Of a stretch of 64,000 bases of DNA, positions 1 to 7,938 are shown one piece after another; within the stretch, counting starts at the first letter, position 1, and every line of letters begins with the position of its first letter. The translations under genes and the position numbers were made by a program. Source of the stretch: JBEIFW01 sp046081125 (GTDB lineage: Bacteria; Actinomycetota; Acidimicrobiia; Acidimicrobiales; Ilumatobacteraceae); contig JBJTVH010000089.1 in NCBI GenBank assembly GCA_046081125.1, positions 9,565 through 73,564 of the forward strand, in the 5' to 3' direction. A model generated the notes under the pieces. The model had not been told where the DNA came from, made no database searches, and was given only the letters and a program-made list of their open reading frames with translations.

Positions 1-1083
1 GACCAGGTGCGCACGATGGTGCGCGACGGGCTGCGGCGCAGCGGGTACGACGAGGTGGCGCTCACCTCGCTGTCCACCGCCGACTTTTCGGGGATCGAGC
101 GTGTGGTCGCCGACACCGTGTCGGACCCGACGGCATGCGGACAGGTGTCGGTCAGCCTGCCGTCGCTCCGGGTCGACGCATTCACCGTGGGTGTCGCTGC
201 GCAGGTCTCCAAGGCTCGCCGCACGGGGTTGACCTTCGCCCCCGAGGCCGGCTCCTGGCGCCTGCGGACGGTGATCAACAAGCTGATTACCGAGGAGGAC
301 CTGTACGGGGCGGTCGAGTCGGCGTACTCCCAGGGCTGGTACCGGATGAAGCTCTACTTCTTGACGGGCCTGCCCACCGAGACCGATGACGACACCCGCG
401 GCATCGTCGAGTTGGGTCGCAACTGCGTGGAGATCGGCCGTCGCCACACGAAGCGGGCGTCGGTGACCGTGTCCGTCGGTGGGTTCGTACCCAAGTCCCA
501 TACGCCGTTCCAGTGGTTCGGGCAGAACACGGTCGCCGAGCTCCAGCGCAAGATCGGCGTGCTTCGCGACGCGGCCCGCAAAGCCCGTGGGGTGGAGCTG
601 AAGTGGCACGACCCACGTGCATCCCTCGCCGAGGGGATCGCCTCGCGCGGCGACCGGCGGATCGGTCGGGTCATCGAACGGGTGTGGCGGGAAGGTGGCA
701 CGTTCCAGGAGTGGAGCGAGTGCTTCCGCCTCGAACGGTGGACCGACGCCATGGCGGCCGAGGGCCTCTCGGTCGACTGGTACGTCCACCGGCACCGCAC
801 CGAGGACGAAGTGCTCCCGTGGGAGCACGTGTCGGCCGGGCTGCACAAGGACTTCCTCTGGCAGGACTGGCAGGCGGCCCTCGCAGGGTCCGGGCTCGAG
901 GACTGCCGGTGGATCCCCTGCTACGACTGCGGGGTCTGTACGGGGTACGGGATCGAGCACGTGGTCGCGTCACCCACGCCGCCGGCGGGTGGCAGCCAGG
1001 GCACCGGCCAGGATCTCGGCCGGGGCAGCGAGGTTCCGGTGCGGCTGCAGGTCCGCCGTCCCGACCCGGTCGGCGCAGGCTGA
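1..1083 (+). CDS. Radical SAM protein, TIGR03960-like family (C-terminal part)
   Basis: The frame is open at the first base, so the N-terminal half, including the radical-SAM CxxxCxxC cluster, lies outside the window. The visible 360 residues match the C-terminal half of the B12-binding/radical SAM family found beside DUF2344 proteins. Landmarks are TFAPEAGSWRLRTVINK, FLTGLPTETDDD, GGFVPKSHTPFQW, and a Cys-rich CYDCGVCTGYG near the C-terminus. The precise reaction is not established; proximity to rne, rplU and rpmA suggests RNA or ribosome modification (inference). It ends one base before the DUF2344 partner, the usual arrangement for this pair. Confidence 0.85.
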   Translation, partial: DQVRTMVRDGLRRSGYDEVALTSLSTADFSGIERVVADTVSDPTACGQVSVSLPSLRVDAFTVGVAAQVSKARRTGLTFAPEAGSWRLRTVINKLITEEDLYGAVESAYSQGWYRMKLYFLTGLPTETDDDTRGIVELGRNCVEIGRRHTKRASVTVSVGGFVPKSHTPFQWFGQNTVAELQRKIGVLRDAARKARGVELKWHDPRASLAEGIASRGDRRIGRVIERVWREGGTFQEWSECFRLERWTDAMAAEGLSVDWYVHRHRTEDEVLPWEHVSAGLHKDFLWQDWQAALAGSGLEDCRWIPCYDCGVCTGYGIEHVVASPTPPAGGSQGTGQDLGRGSEVPVRLQVRRPDPVGAG

Positions 1084-1084
1084 G

Positions 1085-1828
1085 GTGCGGGTCCGGATCC
1101 GATTCACGAAGCTCGGCAAGGTGCGCTTCACCAGCCACCGTGACGCCGCACGGATCTGGGAGCGGGCCTGCCGCCGGGCCGAATTGCCCGTGGCCTACAG
1201 CGTCGGGTTCTCGCCCCGGCCCCGGCTGCACTTCGGGCTCGCGCTGTCGACCGGCCACGAAAGCCTGGCCGAGTATCTCGACGTCGATCTCGAGGACGGC
1301 CGGGCGGCTGGGATCGACGCGGTCGGATTGCCTGCAGCGGTGAGCGCCATGCTTCCCGACGGGATGGTCGCCCAGCGGGCGATGGTCATTCCGCCGGGGA
1401 CACCGTCACTTCAGGAGGCCGTGACGGCATGCACGTGGCGCATCGACGTCGCCGACGCCACCCCCGAGGCCGTCGGCGCAGCGCTCGAGGCCTTCCTTGC
1501 CGCTGAGGTCGTCCTTATCGATCGCGAGCGCAAGGGCGAGCGCTCAACCGACGACATCCGTCCGGCCGTCCTCGCCGCCGAGGTGGACGGTGCCGTCGAA
1601 CTGCCCGATGGCCGGGCGGGGACCCGCCTGGTGGTCGAGTTGGCGACGATCGGCCGGTCGTTGCGGCCTGGCGAACTCGTCGGTGCGCTCGTGCCCGACG
1701 ACCCCGACGTGCGGGTGCTTCGCACCCACCAGTGGATCGACGCCGGTGGCGCGCGACGGGAACCGATCCCGCTCGCGGCGACGCCGGCCGGTGCCGGGCG
1801 CGAGGCGCCCGCAGGAGGAGCGCCATGA
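1085..1828 (+). CDS. Radical SAM-linked DUF2344 protein (TIGR03936 family)
   Basis: A 247-residue protein starting at GTG 1085, one base after the upstream stop. The start is chosen because the conserved family opening (VRIRFTKLGKVRFTSHRD) begins there. The motif VGFSPRPRLHFGLAL is also typical of the family. It is encoded directly after its radical SAM partner and presumably works with it, but no biochemical function is established. Its stop overlaps the RNase E/G start as ATGA, so the three genes are probably co-translated. Confidence 0.85.
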   Translation: MRVRIRFTKLGKVRFTSHRDAARIWERACRRAELPVAYSVGFSPRPRLHFGLALSTGHESLAEYLDVDLEDGRAAGIDAVGLPAAVSAMLPDGMVAQRAMVIPPGTPSLQEAVTACTWRIDVADATPEAVGAALEAFLAAEVVLIDRERKGERSTDDIRPAVLAAEVDGAVELPDGRAGTRLVVELATIGRSLRPGELVGALVPDDPDVRVLRTHQWIDAGGARREPIPLAATPAGAGREAPAGGAP

Positions 1829-3729
1829 CGGACTTTCCCGACGCCCCGGCGGCCGGTGGTCCCGGGGCCGGTCCGGACACGTCCGAGGAGACCGCCGCTG
1901 GCGGAGATGCGTCGGCGGCAGCCAAGCGTCGCCGCCGCGGCTCACGGGGTGGGCGGGGCCGCTCGCAGCGCCGCGCCGGTGGCGAGGTTGCCCCGAGCGA
2001 CGACCCGCCGGCGGCCGAACCGGGTGGGGAGCAGGATCCCGCAGCCGGCGCTGACCTCTTGGCGCGCCCCCAGCGAGCGGCCCGACCGGCCCGACCGAAG
2101 CGGGCGCCGGCGCCCGAGGTCTCCGAACAACCCGAGCTGCCCGACCCGCCGCTCGAAGGCAAGGTCCGCGACGCGGCGGTCGCCGACCAGGTGCTCGTGC
2201 GGCGCCCGCGCATCGGGGATTCCCGCCCGGCACCGCCCGTCGCCCGGCCGGCCCCAGAGCCGGAGGTCGCCCCTTCGCCGAGGTCGAAGGACCGGTCTGC
2301 GGGATCGAAGCCGTCCCGCCGGGGCAACGCCGCCCTGCGCGCCGCATCGGCAGCGCCGGCCGCACCAGCGGCCCGTTCGGGGCGCGCCCCGCGGCGGGTG
2401 GAGGTCGAACCGCCCAAACCGAAGGAACGCAACGGCCGCCCGGTGGGTCGGTACCTGATGTGCGTCCACAGCCGACCCGAACTCACCCAGATCGCCGTGC
2501 TCGCGGGCCGCAGCCTCATCGAGCACTACGTGAGCCGTGCCGCCGACGACGTGTCGCAGATCCACGGCAACATCTACGTCGGGCGGGTGCAGAACGTGCT
2601 GCCGGGAATGGAGGCGGCGTTCATCGACATCGGTACGCCCAAGAACGCCGTGCTGTACCGGGGCGACGTGCAATACGACGCCGAGGACATCGTGGAGGGC
2701 GGCAAGGGTGGAGGGAAGAACCTCCGCATCGAGCAGGTCCTCAAGGGTCGGCAGCTCATCATTTGCCAGGTGACGAAGAACCCGATCGGCGCCAAGGGAG
2801 CCCGGCTCACCCAGGAGGTGTCGCTCCCCGGCCGGTTCGTGGTCTTGATCCCGAACTCCCGTACCTATGGCATCTCCAAGCGGCTGCCGGACGACGAGCG
2901 TCGGCGGCTGCGCGCGCTGCTCGACAAGGTCAAGCCTGCCGAGCACGGGGTGATCGTGCGTACGGCGGCGCAGGCTGCTCCCGAGGACGAACTGCGACGC
3001 GACGTCGAACGGTTGCTCGAACAGTGGAACCGCATCGAGGCCGCCGCCCGGGGCGCGAGTGGGCCGACCCTGCTCTACAAGGAACCCGACATGGCCGTCC
3101 GGGTGATCCGCGAGGAGTTCAACGACGAGTACCGGGGTGTGGTCATCGATGATCGAGCGCTGTTCGAGGAGGTCCACGGCTACGTGGCGTCGATCAGCCC
3201 GAGCCTCGCCGACCGGGTGGAGTTCTACGACGCGCCGGCCGAGGGTCTCCCGCTGTTCGAGAACCACCACATCCATGAGCAGTTGCACAAGGCGCTCGAC
3301 CGCAAGGTGTGGCTGCCCTCCGGCGGTTCGTTGATCATCGAGCACACCGAGGCGCTCACGGTCATCGACGTGAACACCGGCAAGAACGTGGGCTCCACGA
3401 ACCTCGAGGAGACCGTCTACCGCAACAACCTCGAGGCCGCCGAGGAGATCGCCAAGCAGCTCCGCCTGCGCGACATCGGCGGGATCATCGTCATCGATTT
3501 CATCGACATGGAGCTGAAGGAGAACCGTCAGGCCGTCGTGGCCCGGTTCCGCCAGGAGCTCGCACGCGACAAGACCCGTACGCAGGTGTTCGACATCTCC
3601 GAACTCGGGTTGGTCGAGATGACGCGCAAGCGGATCGGGGAGGGCTTGCTCACCGAGTTCGCCGATCCCTGCCCGCACTGTGAGGGCCGGGGGGTCGTCG
3701 TGGATCACTCCCTGATCGCTGGTTCCTGA
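1825..3729 (+). CDS. rne: Ribonuclease E/G family endoribonuclease
   Basis: Endoribonuclease for mRNA decay and rRNA/tRNA processing. The protein has 634 residues. ATG 1825 overlaps the previous stop (ATGA) and follows GGAGGAG at 1814-1820. Residues 1-210 are a Lys/Arg/Pro/Ala-rich low-complexity extension, typical of actinobacterial RNase E/G. An S1-like segment follows (YVGRVQNVLPGMEAAFIDIG), then the DNase I-like catalytic core with metal-binding Asp residues in TVIDVNTGKN and IIVIDFIDM, and the zinc-link CPHC near the C-terminus. There is no long C-terminal scaffold, so only the N-terminal extension could host partner binding. Confidence 0.93.
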   Translation: MTDFPDAPAAGGPGAGPDTSEETAAGGDASAAAKRRRRGSRGGRGRSQRRAGGEVAPSDDPPAAEPGGEQDPAAGADLLARPQRAARPARPKRAPAPEVSEQPELPDPPLEGKVRDAAVADQVLVRRPRIGDSRPAPPVARPAPEPEVAPSPRSKDRSAGSKPSRRGNAALRAASAAPAAPAARSGRAPRRVEVEPPKPKERNGRPVGRYLMCVHSRPELTQIAVLAGRSLIEHYVSRAADDVSQIHGNIYVGRVQNVLPGMEAAFIDIGTPKNAVLYRGDVQYDAEDIVEGGKGGGKNLRIEQVLKGRQLIICQVTKNPIGAKGARLTQEVSLPGRFVVLIPNSRTYGISKRLPDDERRRLRALLDKVKPAEHGVIVRTAAQAAPEDELRRDVERLLEQWNRIEAAARGASGPTLLYKEPDMAVRVIREEFNDEYRGVVIDDRALFEEVHGYVASISPSLADRVEFYDAPAEGLPLFENHHIHEQLHKALDRKVWLPSGGSLIIEHTEALTVIDVNTGKNVGSTNLEETVYRNNLEAAEEIAKQLRLRDIGGIIVIDFIDMELKENRQAVVARFRQELARDKTRTQVFDISELGLVEMTRKRIGEGLLTEFADPCPHCEGRGVVVDHSLIAGS

Positions 3730-3735
3730 TAAGCT
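3730..3735 (+). promoter_or_regulatory. Candidate -10 element (TAAGCT) before rplU
   Basis: TAAGCT lies directly after the rne stop and 11 bases before the rplU ATG. No Shine-Dalgarno motif separates them. It fits the TANNNT short-leader pattern seen throughout the window, so rplU-rpmA may have its own promoter as well as read-through from rne. Confidence 0.4.
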
Positions 3736-3746
3736 CGCCCCTCGCT

Positions 3747-4058
3747 ATGTACGCAGTGATCGCCACAGGTGGCAAGCAGGAACGAGTCGCCGAAGGTCAG
3801 CGACTGAACGTCGAGAAGCTGTCGGCTGCCGAAGGTGAGGAGGTCAGCTTCACTCCGGTGCTCGTGGTGGACGGCGATGTCGTCCTCGCCACACCGGCGG
3901 AGCTGGTCGGCGCCTCGGTAGCCGGCCGAGTGGTCGGTGCGGCGAAGGGGCCGAAGATCAACGGCTTCACCTACAAGCGGCGCACGAACCAGCGGCGGCG
4001 CTTCGGGCACCGTCAGCACTACACCGTCGTCGAGATCACCCGGATCGCCCGGGGCTGA
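3747..4058 (+). CDS. rplU: 50S ribosomal protein L21
   Basis: A full-length 103-residue L21, opening MYAVIATGGKQ and ending with the RNA-binding block KINGFTYKRRTNQRRRFGHRQ. It binds 23S rRNA in the large subunit. It sits 17 bases after rne and 10 bases before rpmA, the usual rplU-rpmA pair followed (here after an inverted dGTPase gene) by obgE. Confidence 0.97.
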   Translation: MYAVIATGGKQERVAEGQRLNVEKLSAAEGEEVSFTPVLVVDGDVVLATPAELVGASVAGRVVGAAKGPKINGFTYKRRTNQRRRFGHRQHYTVVEITRIARG

Positions 4059-4068
4059 GGAGGGCGTC

Positions 4069-4323
4069 ATGTCGAAGACCAAGGGCGGGGGTTCCACCCG
4101 CAACGGGCGCGATTCCAACGCGCAGCGCCTCGGGGTGAAGGTGTTCTCCGGGCAGGAGATTTCGGCCGGCGGGATCATCGTGCGCCAGCGGGGCACGCGC
4201 TTCCACCCGGGCCACAACGTCGGGATCGGCGGCGACGACACGCTGTTCGCCACCGCGAACGGAGTCGTGCAGTTCGGCGAACGAAAGGGCCGCCGGATCG
4301 TCGACGTCGTCGCGCCGGCCTGA
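4069..4323 (+). CDS. rpmA: 50S ribosomal protein L27
   Basis: An 84-residue L27 starting at ATG 4069 with GAGGAGGG at 4057-4064 as ribosome binding site. The N-terminus reads MSKTKGGGSTRNGRDSNAQR and lacks the Firmicutes-type cleaved N-terminal extension. Landmarks are RQRGTRFHPG and the C-terminal RRIVDVV. L27 reaches the peptidyl transferase centre. It is followed by a strong hairpin terminator. Confidence 0.97.
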   Translation: MSKTKGGGSTRNGRDSNAQRLGVKVFSGQEISAGGIIVRQRGTRFHPGHNVGIGGDDTLFATANGVVQFGERKGRRIVDVVAPA

Positions 4324-4335
4324 TCGACAGCCTTC

Positions 4336-4370
4336 GTTGACGGCCCCGGCCATCGGCCGGGGCCGTCAAC
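4336..4370. terminator. Bidirectional terminator hairpin between rpmA and dGTPase gene
   Basis: A perfect 16-bp inverted repeat (4336-4351 pairing with 4355-4370) with a 3-base loop ATC, lying between the convergent rpmA and dgt stops. No T-tract follows on either side. Its position 12 bases after rpmA and 23 bases beyond the dgt stop suits transcription termination from both sides. Confidence 0.75.
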
Positions 4371-4393
4371 GCGTCCGGGTTCCGGTGACCCCA

Positions 4394-5494
4394 TCAGGGC
4401 GTGCCGATACCCCGGGGCAACTGGGCGCGCGGCCAGTCGAGCAACCGGACCGCCTCCTGGCAGGCGAAGCGGTCAGTCATCCCGCCGACGTAGGTCACCG
4501 CCGCCCGGTAGGCCTCCGGGGTGCCGGCGGCGAAGGCCCCCCTGCTCGGGGGCAGCAGGTTCGGTCGGTCGGCAAAGGCCTCGACGAGGGCCTGGAGCAC
4601 AGCGATGACCGCCCGGGCCTGCGATACCGAGGCAGGCCGGAGGTAGATGTGCTCGTAGTCGAAGCGGCGGAAGGCGGCGAGCGCGTCGGCGAGCTCGGCG
4701 CTCATGGCGATCGCGCCGAGTGAGGCCGATGTGTCGACGAGGGAATCGACGAACGCACCGATCTGCTGGCTCCGGCGCCGCCCGCACTGCTCGGCGACGT
4801 CGGCGGGCAATTGGGCGAGCGTGACGATCCCGGCAGCGACGGCGTCTTCGAAGTCGTGGCAGACGTAGGCGATGCGATCGGCCCAGGAGACGACCTCACC
4901 CTCGGGCGTGGTGGGGGCCGGACGTGACCACGAATGGTTCCGGATGCCGTCGAGCGTCTCGGCGCACAGGTTGAGCGGGGGCAGCACGACGTCGGCACCC
5001 CAGACGGCGTGGTCGTACCCGCCCTCCACGTAAGGCGACAGGGCGTCCTCGCTGGCGTGACCGCCGGGGCCGTGGCCGCAGTCGTGCCCGAGCGCGATCG
5101 CCTCGGCGAGTGCCACGTTCAGCCCGAGGCCCCGAGCGGCGGCGGACGCGATCTGCATCACCTCGAGCGCGTGGGTGAGCCGGGTGCGCTGGTGGTCATC
5201 GGGGAACACGAAGACCTGCGTCTTGCCAGCCAGGCGACGGAACGCCGTGGCGTGGAGGATGCGATCCCGGTCACGCTCGAAGCAGGTGCGGTAGGTGCAG
5301 GGCTCCTCTTCGGCGGCCCGGTTGCCGGCGCCCGACGCCGGCGTGGCCCGAGGACCCAGTTGCGCCTCGCGTTCCTCCCGCCGAACCGCGTCGCCCGGCT
5401 GGCCGGCGACGGGACTGTCGGCGTGGGCGACCCGGAAGCGGGCGTGGTCGTGACCGTGCATGGTCGAGGCCCAGCGAGCGATCCGATCCGCCAC
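4394..5494 (-). CDS. dgt: Deoxyguanosinetriphosphate triphosphohydrolase-like HD protein
   Basis: HD-superfamily dNTP triphosphohydrolase that splits dNTPs into nucleoside and triphosphate. Motifs: RDRDRILHATAFRRLAGKTQV, RLTHALEV supplying the first His, GHDCGHGPGGHASEDAL as the HD pair with adjacent catalytic residues, and WADRIAYVCHDFEDA with the final metal Asp. Start chosen at GTG 5494, giving 366 residues, because a TAGCGT element ends 7 bases upstream. In-frame alternatives are ATG 5524, which would leave only 24 bases to the divergent obgE, and ATG 5461. It is inserted in reverse between rpmA and obgE. Confidence 0.88.
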   Translation of the reverse strand: MADRIARWASTMHGHDHARFRVAHADSPVAGQPGDAVRREEREAQLGPRATPASGAGNRAAEEEPCTYRTCFERDRDRILHATAFRRLAGKTQVFVFPDDHQRTRLTHALEVMQIASAAARGLGLNVALAEAIALGHDCGHGPGGHASEDALSPYVEGGYDHAVWGADVVLPPLNLCAETLDGIRNHSWSRPAPTTPEGEVVSWADRIAYVCHDFEDAVAAGIVTLAQLPADVAEQCGRRRSQQIGAFVDSLVDTSASLGAIAMSAELADALAAFRRFDYEHIYLRPASVSQARAVIAVLQALVEAFADRPNLLPPSRGAFAAGTPEAYRAAVTYVGGMTDRFACQEAVRLLDWPRAQLPRGIGTP

Positions 5495-5501
5495 GCGACG
5501 C

Positions 5502-5507
5502 ACGCTA
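5502..5507 (-). promoter_or_regulatory. -10 element (TAGCGT) of the dGTPase gene
   Basis: On the reverse strand the sequence reads CCGGTAGCGT, then 7 bases, then GTG 5494. It mirrors the obgE element 25 bases away on the other strand, giving back-to-back promoters in under 40 bp. Confidence 0.6.
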
Positions 5508-5532
5508 CCGGCGGGGTGCGGCATCGAACCGG

Positions 5533-5538
5533 TAGCGT
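5533..5538 (+). promoter_or_regulatory. -10 element (TAGCGT) of obgE
   Basis: CCGGTAGCGT followed by 10 bases and the obgE ATG. There is no Shine-Dalgarno motif, which fits a leaderless or near-leaderless transcript. Confidence 0.6.
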
Positions 5539-5548
5539 TTGCGGTCCC

Positions 5549-6787
5549 ATGAGCGGGTTCGTCGACGAGTGCGGTCTCAACGTGCGGGGCGGTGACGGCG
5601 GTGCCGGCTGCGTCGCGTTCCGGCGGGAGGGGCCGGTCACCAAAGGTGGCCCGAACGGGGGTGACGGAGGCAAGGGCGGCGACGTGTGGGTCGTGGCCGA
5701 CCGGAACGTCGCGTCGCTGCTGGCCTACCGCGACCATCCGCACCGGCGGGGGTCCAACGGGGTCCATGGCAAGGGCAAGGACATGCACGGCCGGGCGGGG
5801 ACCGACGAGCTCGTCACGGTTCCCGAGGGCACCGTCGTGCGCGACCTGTACACCGGCGAGGTGGTCGCCGATCTCGTCCGCCACGGCGACCGCTGGAGGG
5901 CGGCGGCGGGCGGCCGGGGCGGTCGGGGCAACGCGAAGTTCCTGTCGAACCGGCGCCGGGCGCCGGACTTCGCCGAGCAGGGCGAGCACGGGGAGGAGCG
6001 CTGGCTCCGGCTCGAGATCAAGCTGATGGCGGACGTGGCCCTCGTCGGATTCCCCAACGCAGGGAAGTCGACGTTCATCAGCCGGATCTCGGCGGCCAAG
6101 CCGAAGATCGCCGACTACCCCTTCACCACGCTCGAGCCGCACCTGGGCGTCGTGCGTGACGCCGACGAGGGCCGCGAGATGGTGGTCGCCGACATCCCCG
6201 GGTTGATCGAGGGAGCCGCCGAGGGACGAGGTCTGGGCCACACCTTCCTGCGGCACGTCGAGCGGGCCCGTGTGCTCTGCATGCTCATCGACCTGGGCTC
6301 GACCGAGCAGGACCCGGCGACCCAGGAACGGATCCTGTTGCACGAGCTGGGTTCCTATCGGCCCGAGCTGCTCGAGCGGGAGCGGCTCGTCGTCGGCTCG
6401 AAGGCCGACGTCGCGCTGCACGAGTTCGACGGGCTGCGCATGTCGGCGGTGACCGGCGAGGGTGTGCCCACCGTCGTCGGGCGTCTGTTCGACCTCGTCG
6501 CCGCCGCTCGCACGAGCGAGCCCGAGCCGGACGCCTTCGTGATCCTGCGCCCGGTCCCCGAAGGCGTGCGGGTCGTGCGGGAGGCCGAGCACCAGTGGCG
6601 CATCACCGGTCGGGAGGTCGAGCGGGCCGTCGCCTTCAACGACCTCACCAACCCGGCGGCGCTTGCGTTCGTGGACGATCGCTTGCGGCGGCTCGGGGTC
6701 GGCAAGTCTTTGGCGCGCGCCGGGGCGGCGCCGGGCGACGTCGTGTGGATCGGGGCATTCAGCTTCGACTACGAACCCGACGAGTGA
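5549..6787 (+). CDS. obgE: GTPase Obg (ObgE/CgtA), 50S assembly factor
   Basis: A 412-residue essential GTPase of late 50S assembly. The N-terminal glycine-rich Obg fold carries repeated GGxGG motifs (NVRGGDGGAGCVAFRRE, GGPNGGDGGKGGDVWVVAD). The G domain has P-loop VALVGFPNAGKST, switch I YPFTTLEPHLG and G3 DIPGLIEGAAEGRGLGHTFL. A C-terminal OCT domain extends from about residue 330. The G4 base-specificity motif reads GSKAD instead of the usual NKxD. Obg sits in its conserved place after L21/L27 and before proB. Confidence 0.95.
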   Translation: MSGFVDECGLNVRGGDGGAGCVAFRREGPVTKGGPNGGDGGKGGDVWVVADRNVASLLAYRDHPHRRGSNGVHGKGKDMHGRAGTDELVTVPEGTVVRDLYTGEVVADLVRHGDRWRAAAGGRGGRGNAKFLSNRRRAPDFAEQGEHGEERWLRLEIKLMADVALVGFPNAGKSTFISRISAAKPKIADYPFTTLEPHLGVVRDADEGREMVVADIPGLIEGAAEGRGLGHTFLRHVERARVLCMLIDLGSTEQDPATQERILLHELGSYRPELLERERLVVGSKADVALHEFDGLRMSAVTGEGVPTVVGRLFDLVAAARTSEPEPDAFVILRPVPEGVRVVREAEHQWRITGREVERAVAFNDLTNPAALAFVDDRLRRLGVGKSLARAGAAPGDVVWIGAFSFDYEPDE

Positions 6788-6795
6788 GCGCGCCG

Positions 6796-7890
6796 ATGTC
6801 CACGGTGGTCGTCAAGATCGGCTCGTCCTCGCTCACCCTCGACGGGGGAGCGATCGACGTCGCTGCCGTGGTCAAGCTGTGCGACGACGTGGTCGGCCTC
6901 CGTCGTGCCGGGCACCGGGTGCTGGTGGTCACCTCGGGTGCGGTCGCCGCCGGCGTCGCGGCCCTCGGCCTCGACCGGCGACCGGCCGACATGCCCACCC
7001 TGCAGGCGCTGTCGGCGGTCGGACAGAGCCGGCTCATGCAGGTGTACACCGACACCCTGGGCCGTCACGGTGCGATCGGTGCCCAGGTGCTCTTGGTGCC
7101 GCAGGACTTCTTCGTCCGCCGGCAGTACCTCCACGCTCGCCAGACGCTGCTGCGGCTGCTCGAGCTGGGCTGCATCCCGATCGTCAACGAGAACGACGCC
7201 GTCGCCGTCGACGAGCTGCGCTTCGGGGACAACGACCGCATCGCCGCGCTCGTGGCGCACCTGGTGGCGGCCGACACGCTCGTGCTGCTCACCGACACCC
7301 CCGGGCTCTACACCGCCGACCCCCGTCTCGACCCCGCCGCCGTGCTCGTCGAGGAGGTTCGGGCCGACGATCCGGTGCTCGACGTGGACGCCGGCGGGTC
7401 GGGGACCACCCGAGGCTCGGGCGGCATGGCCTCCAAGCTCGCAGCGGCGCGCATCGCCTCGTGGTCCGGGGTCCAGACCGTCATCGCCCGGGCATCGCGG
7501 CCCGACGTGCTCGGCGAGGCCGTCGCCGGCCGGCTCGGGGTGGGCACGATCTTCCGGGCCCACGACCGCCGGCTCCCCGCCCGCAAGCTGTGGCTCGGCT
7601 TCGCTTCGGCCACCGCCGGGCTCCTGCGGGTCGACGACGGCGCCCGGCACGCCGTGCTCGACGGAGGGCGGTCCCTGCTGCCGGCCGGGATCCGCAGCGT
7701 CGAGGGACACTTCGAGGAAGGGGACGTGGTCGACATCGCCGGACTCGACGGCCGCGTCTTTGCCCGCGGCATGGTGGCCGCCGACGCGGATGGCCTGCGT
7801 GCCGCCGCCGGTCGACGCTCGGGGGAGCTGCCTGCGGGCACGCCACCGGAGGCGGTGCACCGCGACGATCTCGTCGTGCTGCCCGGCTGA
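6796..7890 (+). CDS. proB: Glutamate 5-kinase
   Basis: First step of proline synthesis: ATP-dependent phosphorylation of glutamate. The protein has 364 residues, with an amino-acid kinase domain (VVVKIGSSSL; TSGAVAAGV; NENDAVAVDELRFGDND; LLTDTPGLYTADP; GSGGMASKLAAAR) followed by a C-terminal PUA domain from about residue 270. GTG 6784, which overlaps the obgE stop as GTGA, is an equally possible start four codons earlier. proA is not in the window. Confidence 0.94.
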   Translation: MSTVVVKIGSSSLTLDGGAIDVAAVVKLCDDVVGLRRAGHRVLVVTSGAVAAGVAALGLDRRPADMPTLQALSAVGQSRLMQVYTDTLGRHGAIGAQVLLVPQDFFVRRQYLHARQTLLRLLELGCIPIVNENDAVAVDELRFGDNDRIAALVAHLVAADTLVLLTDTPGLYTADPRLDPAAVLVEEVRADDPVLDVDAGGSGTTRGSGGMASKLAAARIASWSGVQTVIARASRPDVLGEAVAGRLGVGTIFRAHDRRLPARKLWLGFASATAGLLRVDDGARHAVLDGGRSLLPAGIRSVEGHFEEGDVVDIAGLDGRVFARGMVAADADGLRAAAGRRSGELPAGTPPEAVHRDDLVVLPG

Positions 7891-7924
7891 TGCTCCGGTA
7901 GGGGGCGGCGCCGGTTCGTGCCGG

Positions 7925-7930
7925 TACGGT
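7925..7930 (+). promoter_or_regulatory. -10 element (TACGGT) of the selenoprotein candidate
   Basis: CCGGTACGGT followed by 8 bases and ATG 7939. It gives the redoxin gene its own promoter rather than dependence on proB, whose stop is 48 bases upstream of the ATG. Confidence 0.55.
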
Positions 7931-7938
7931 CGGCGAGC

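Noticed and set aside
1942..3708. Long open frame (588 codons) antisense to rne
   Set aside because: Its product is low-complexity with no recognisable domain, and it mirrors the codon positions of a certain gene. Such antisense frames are an effect of high GC content.
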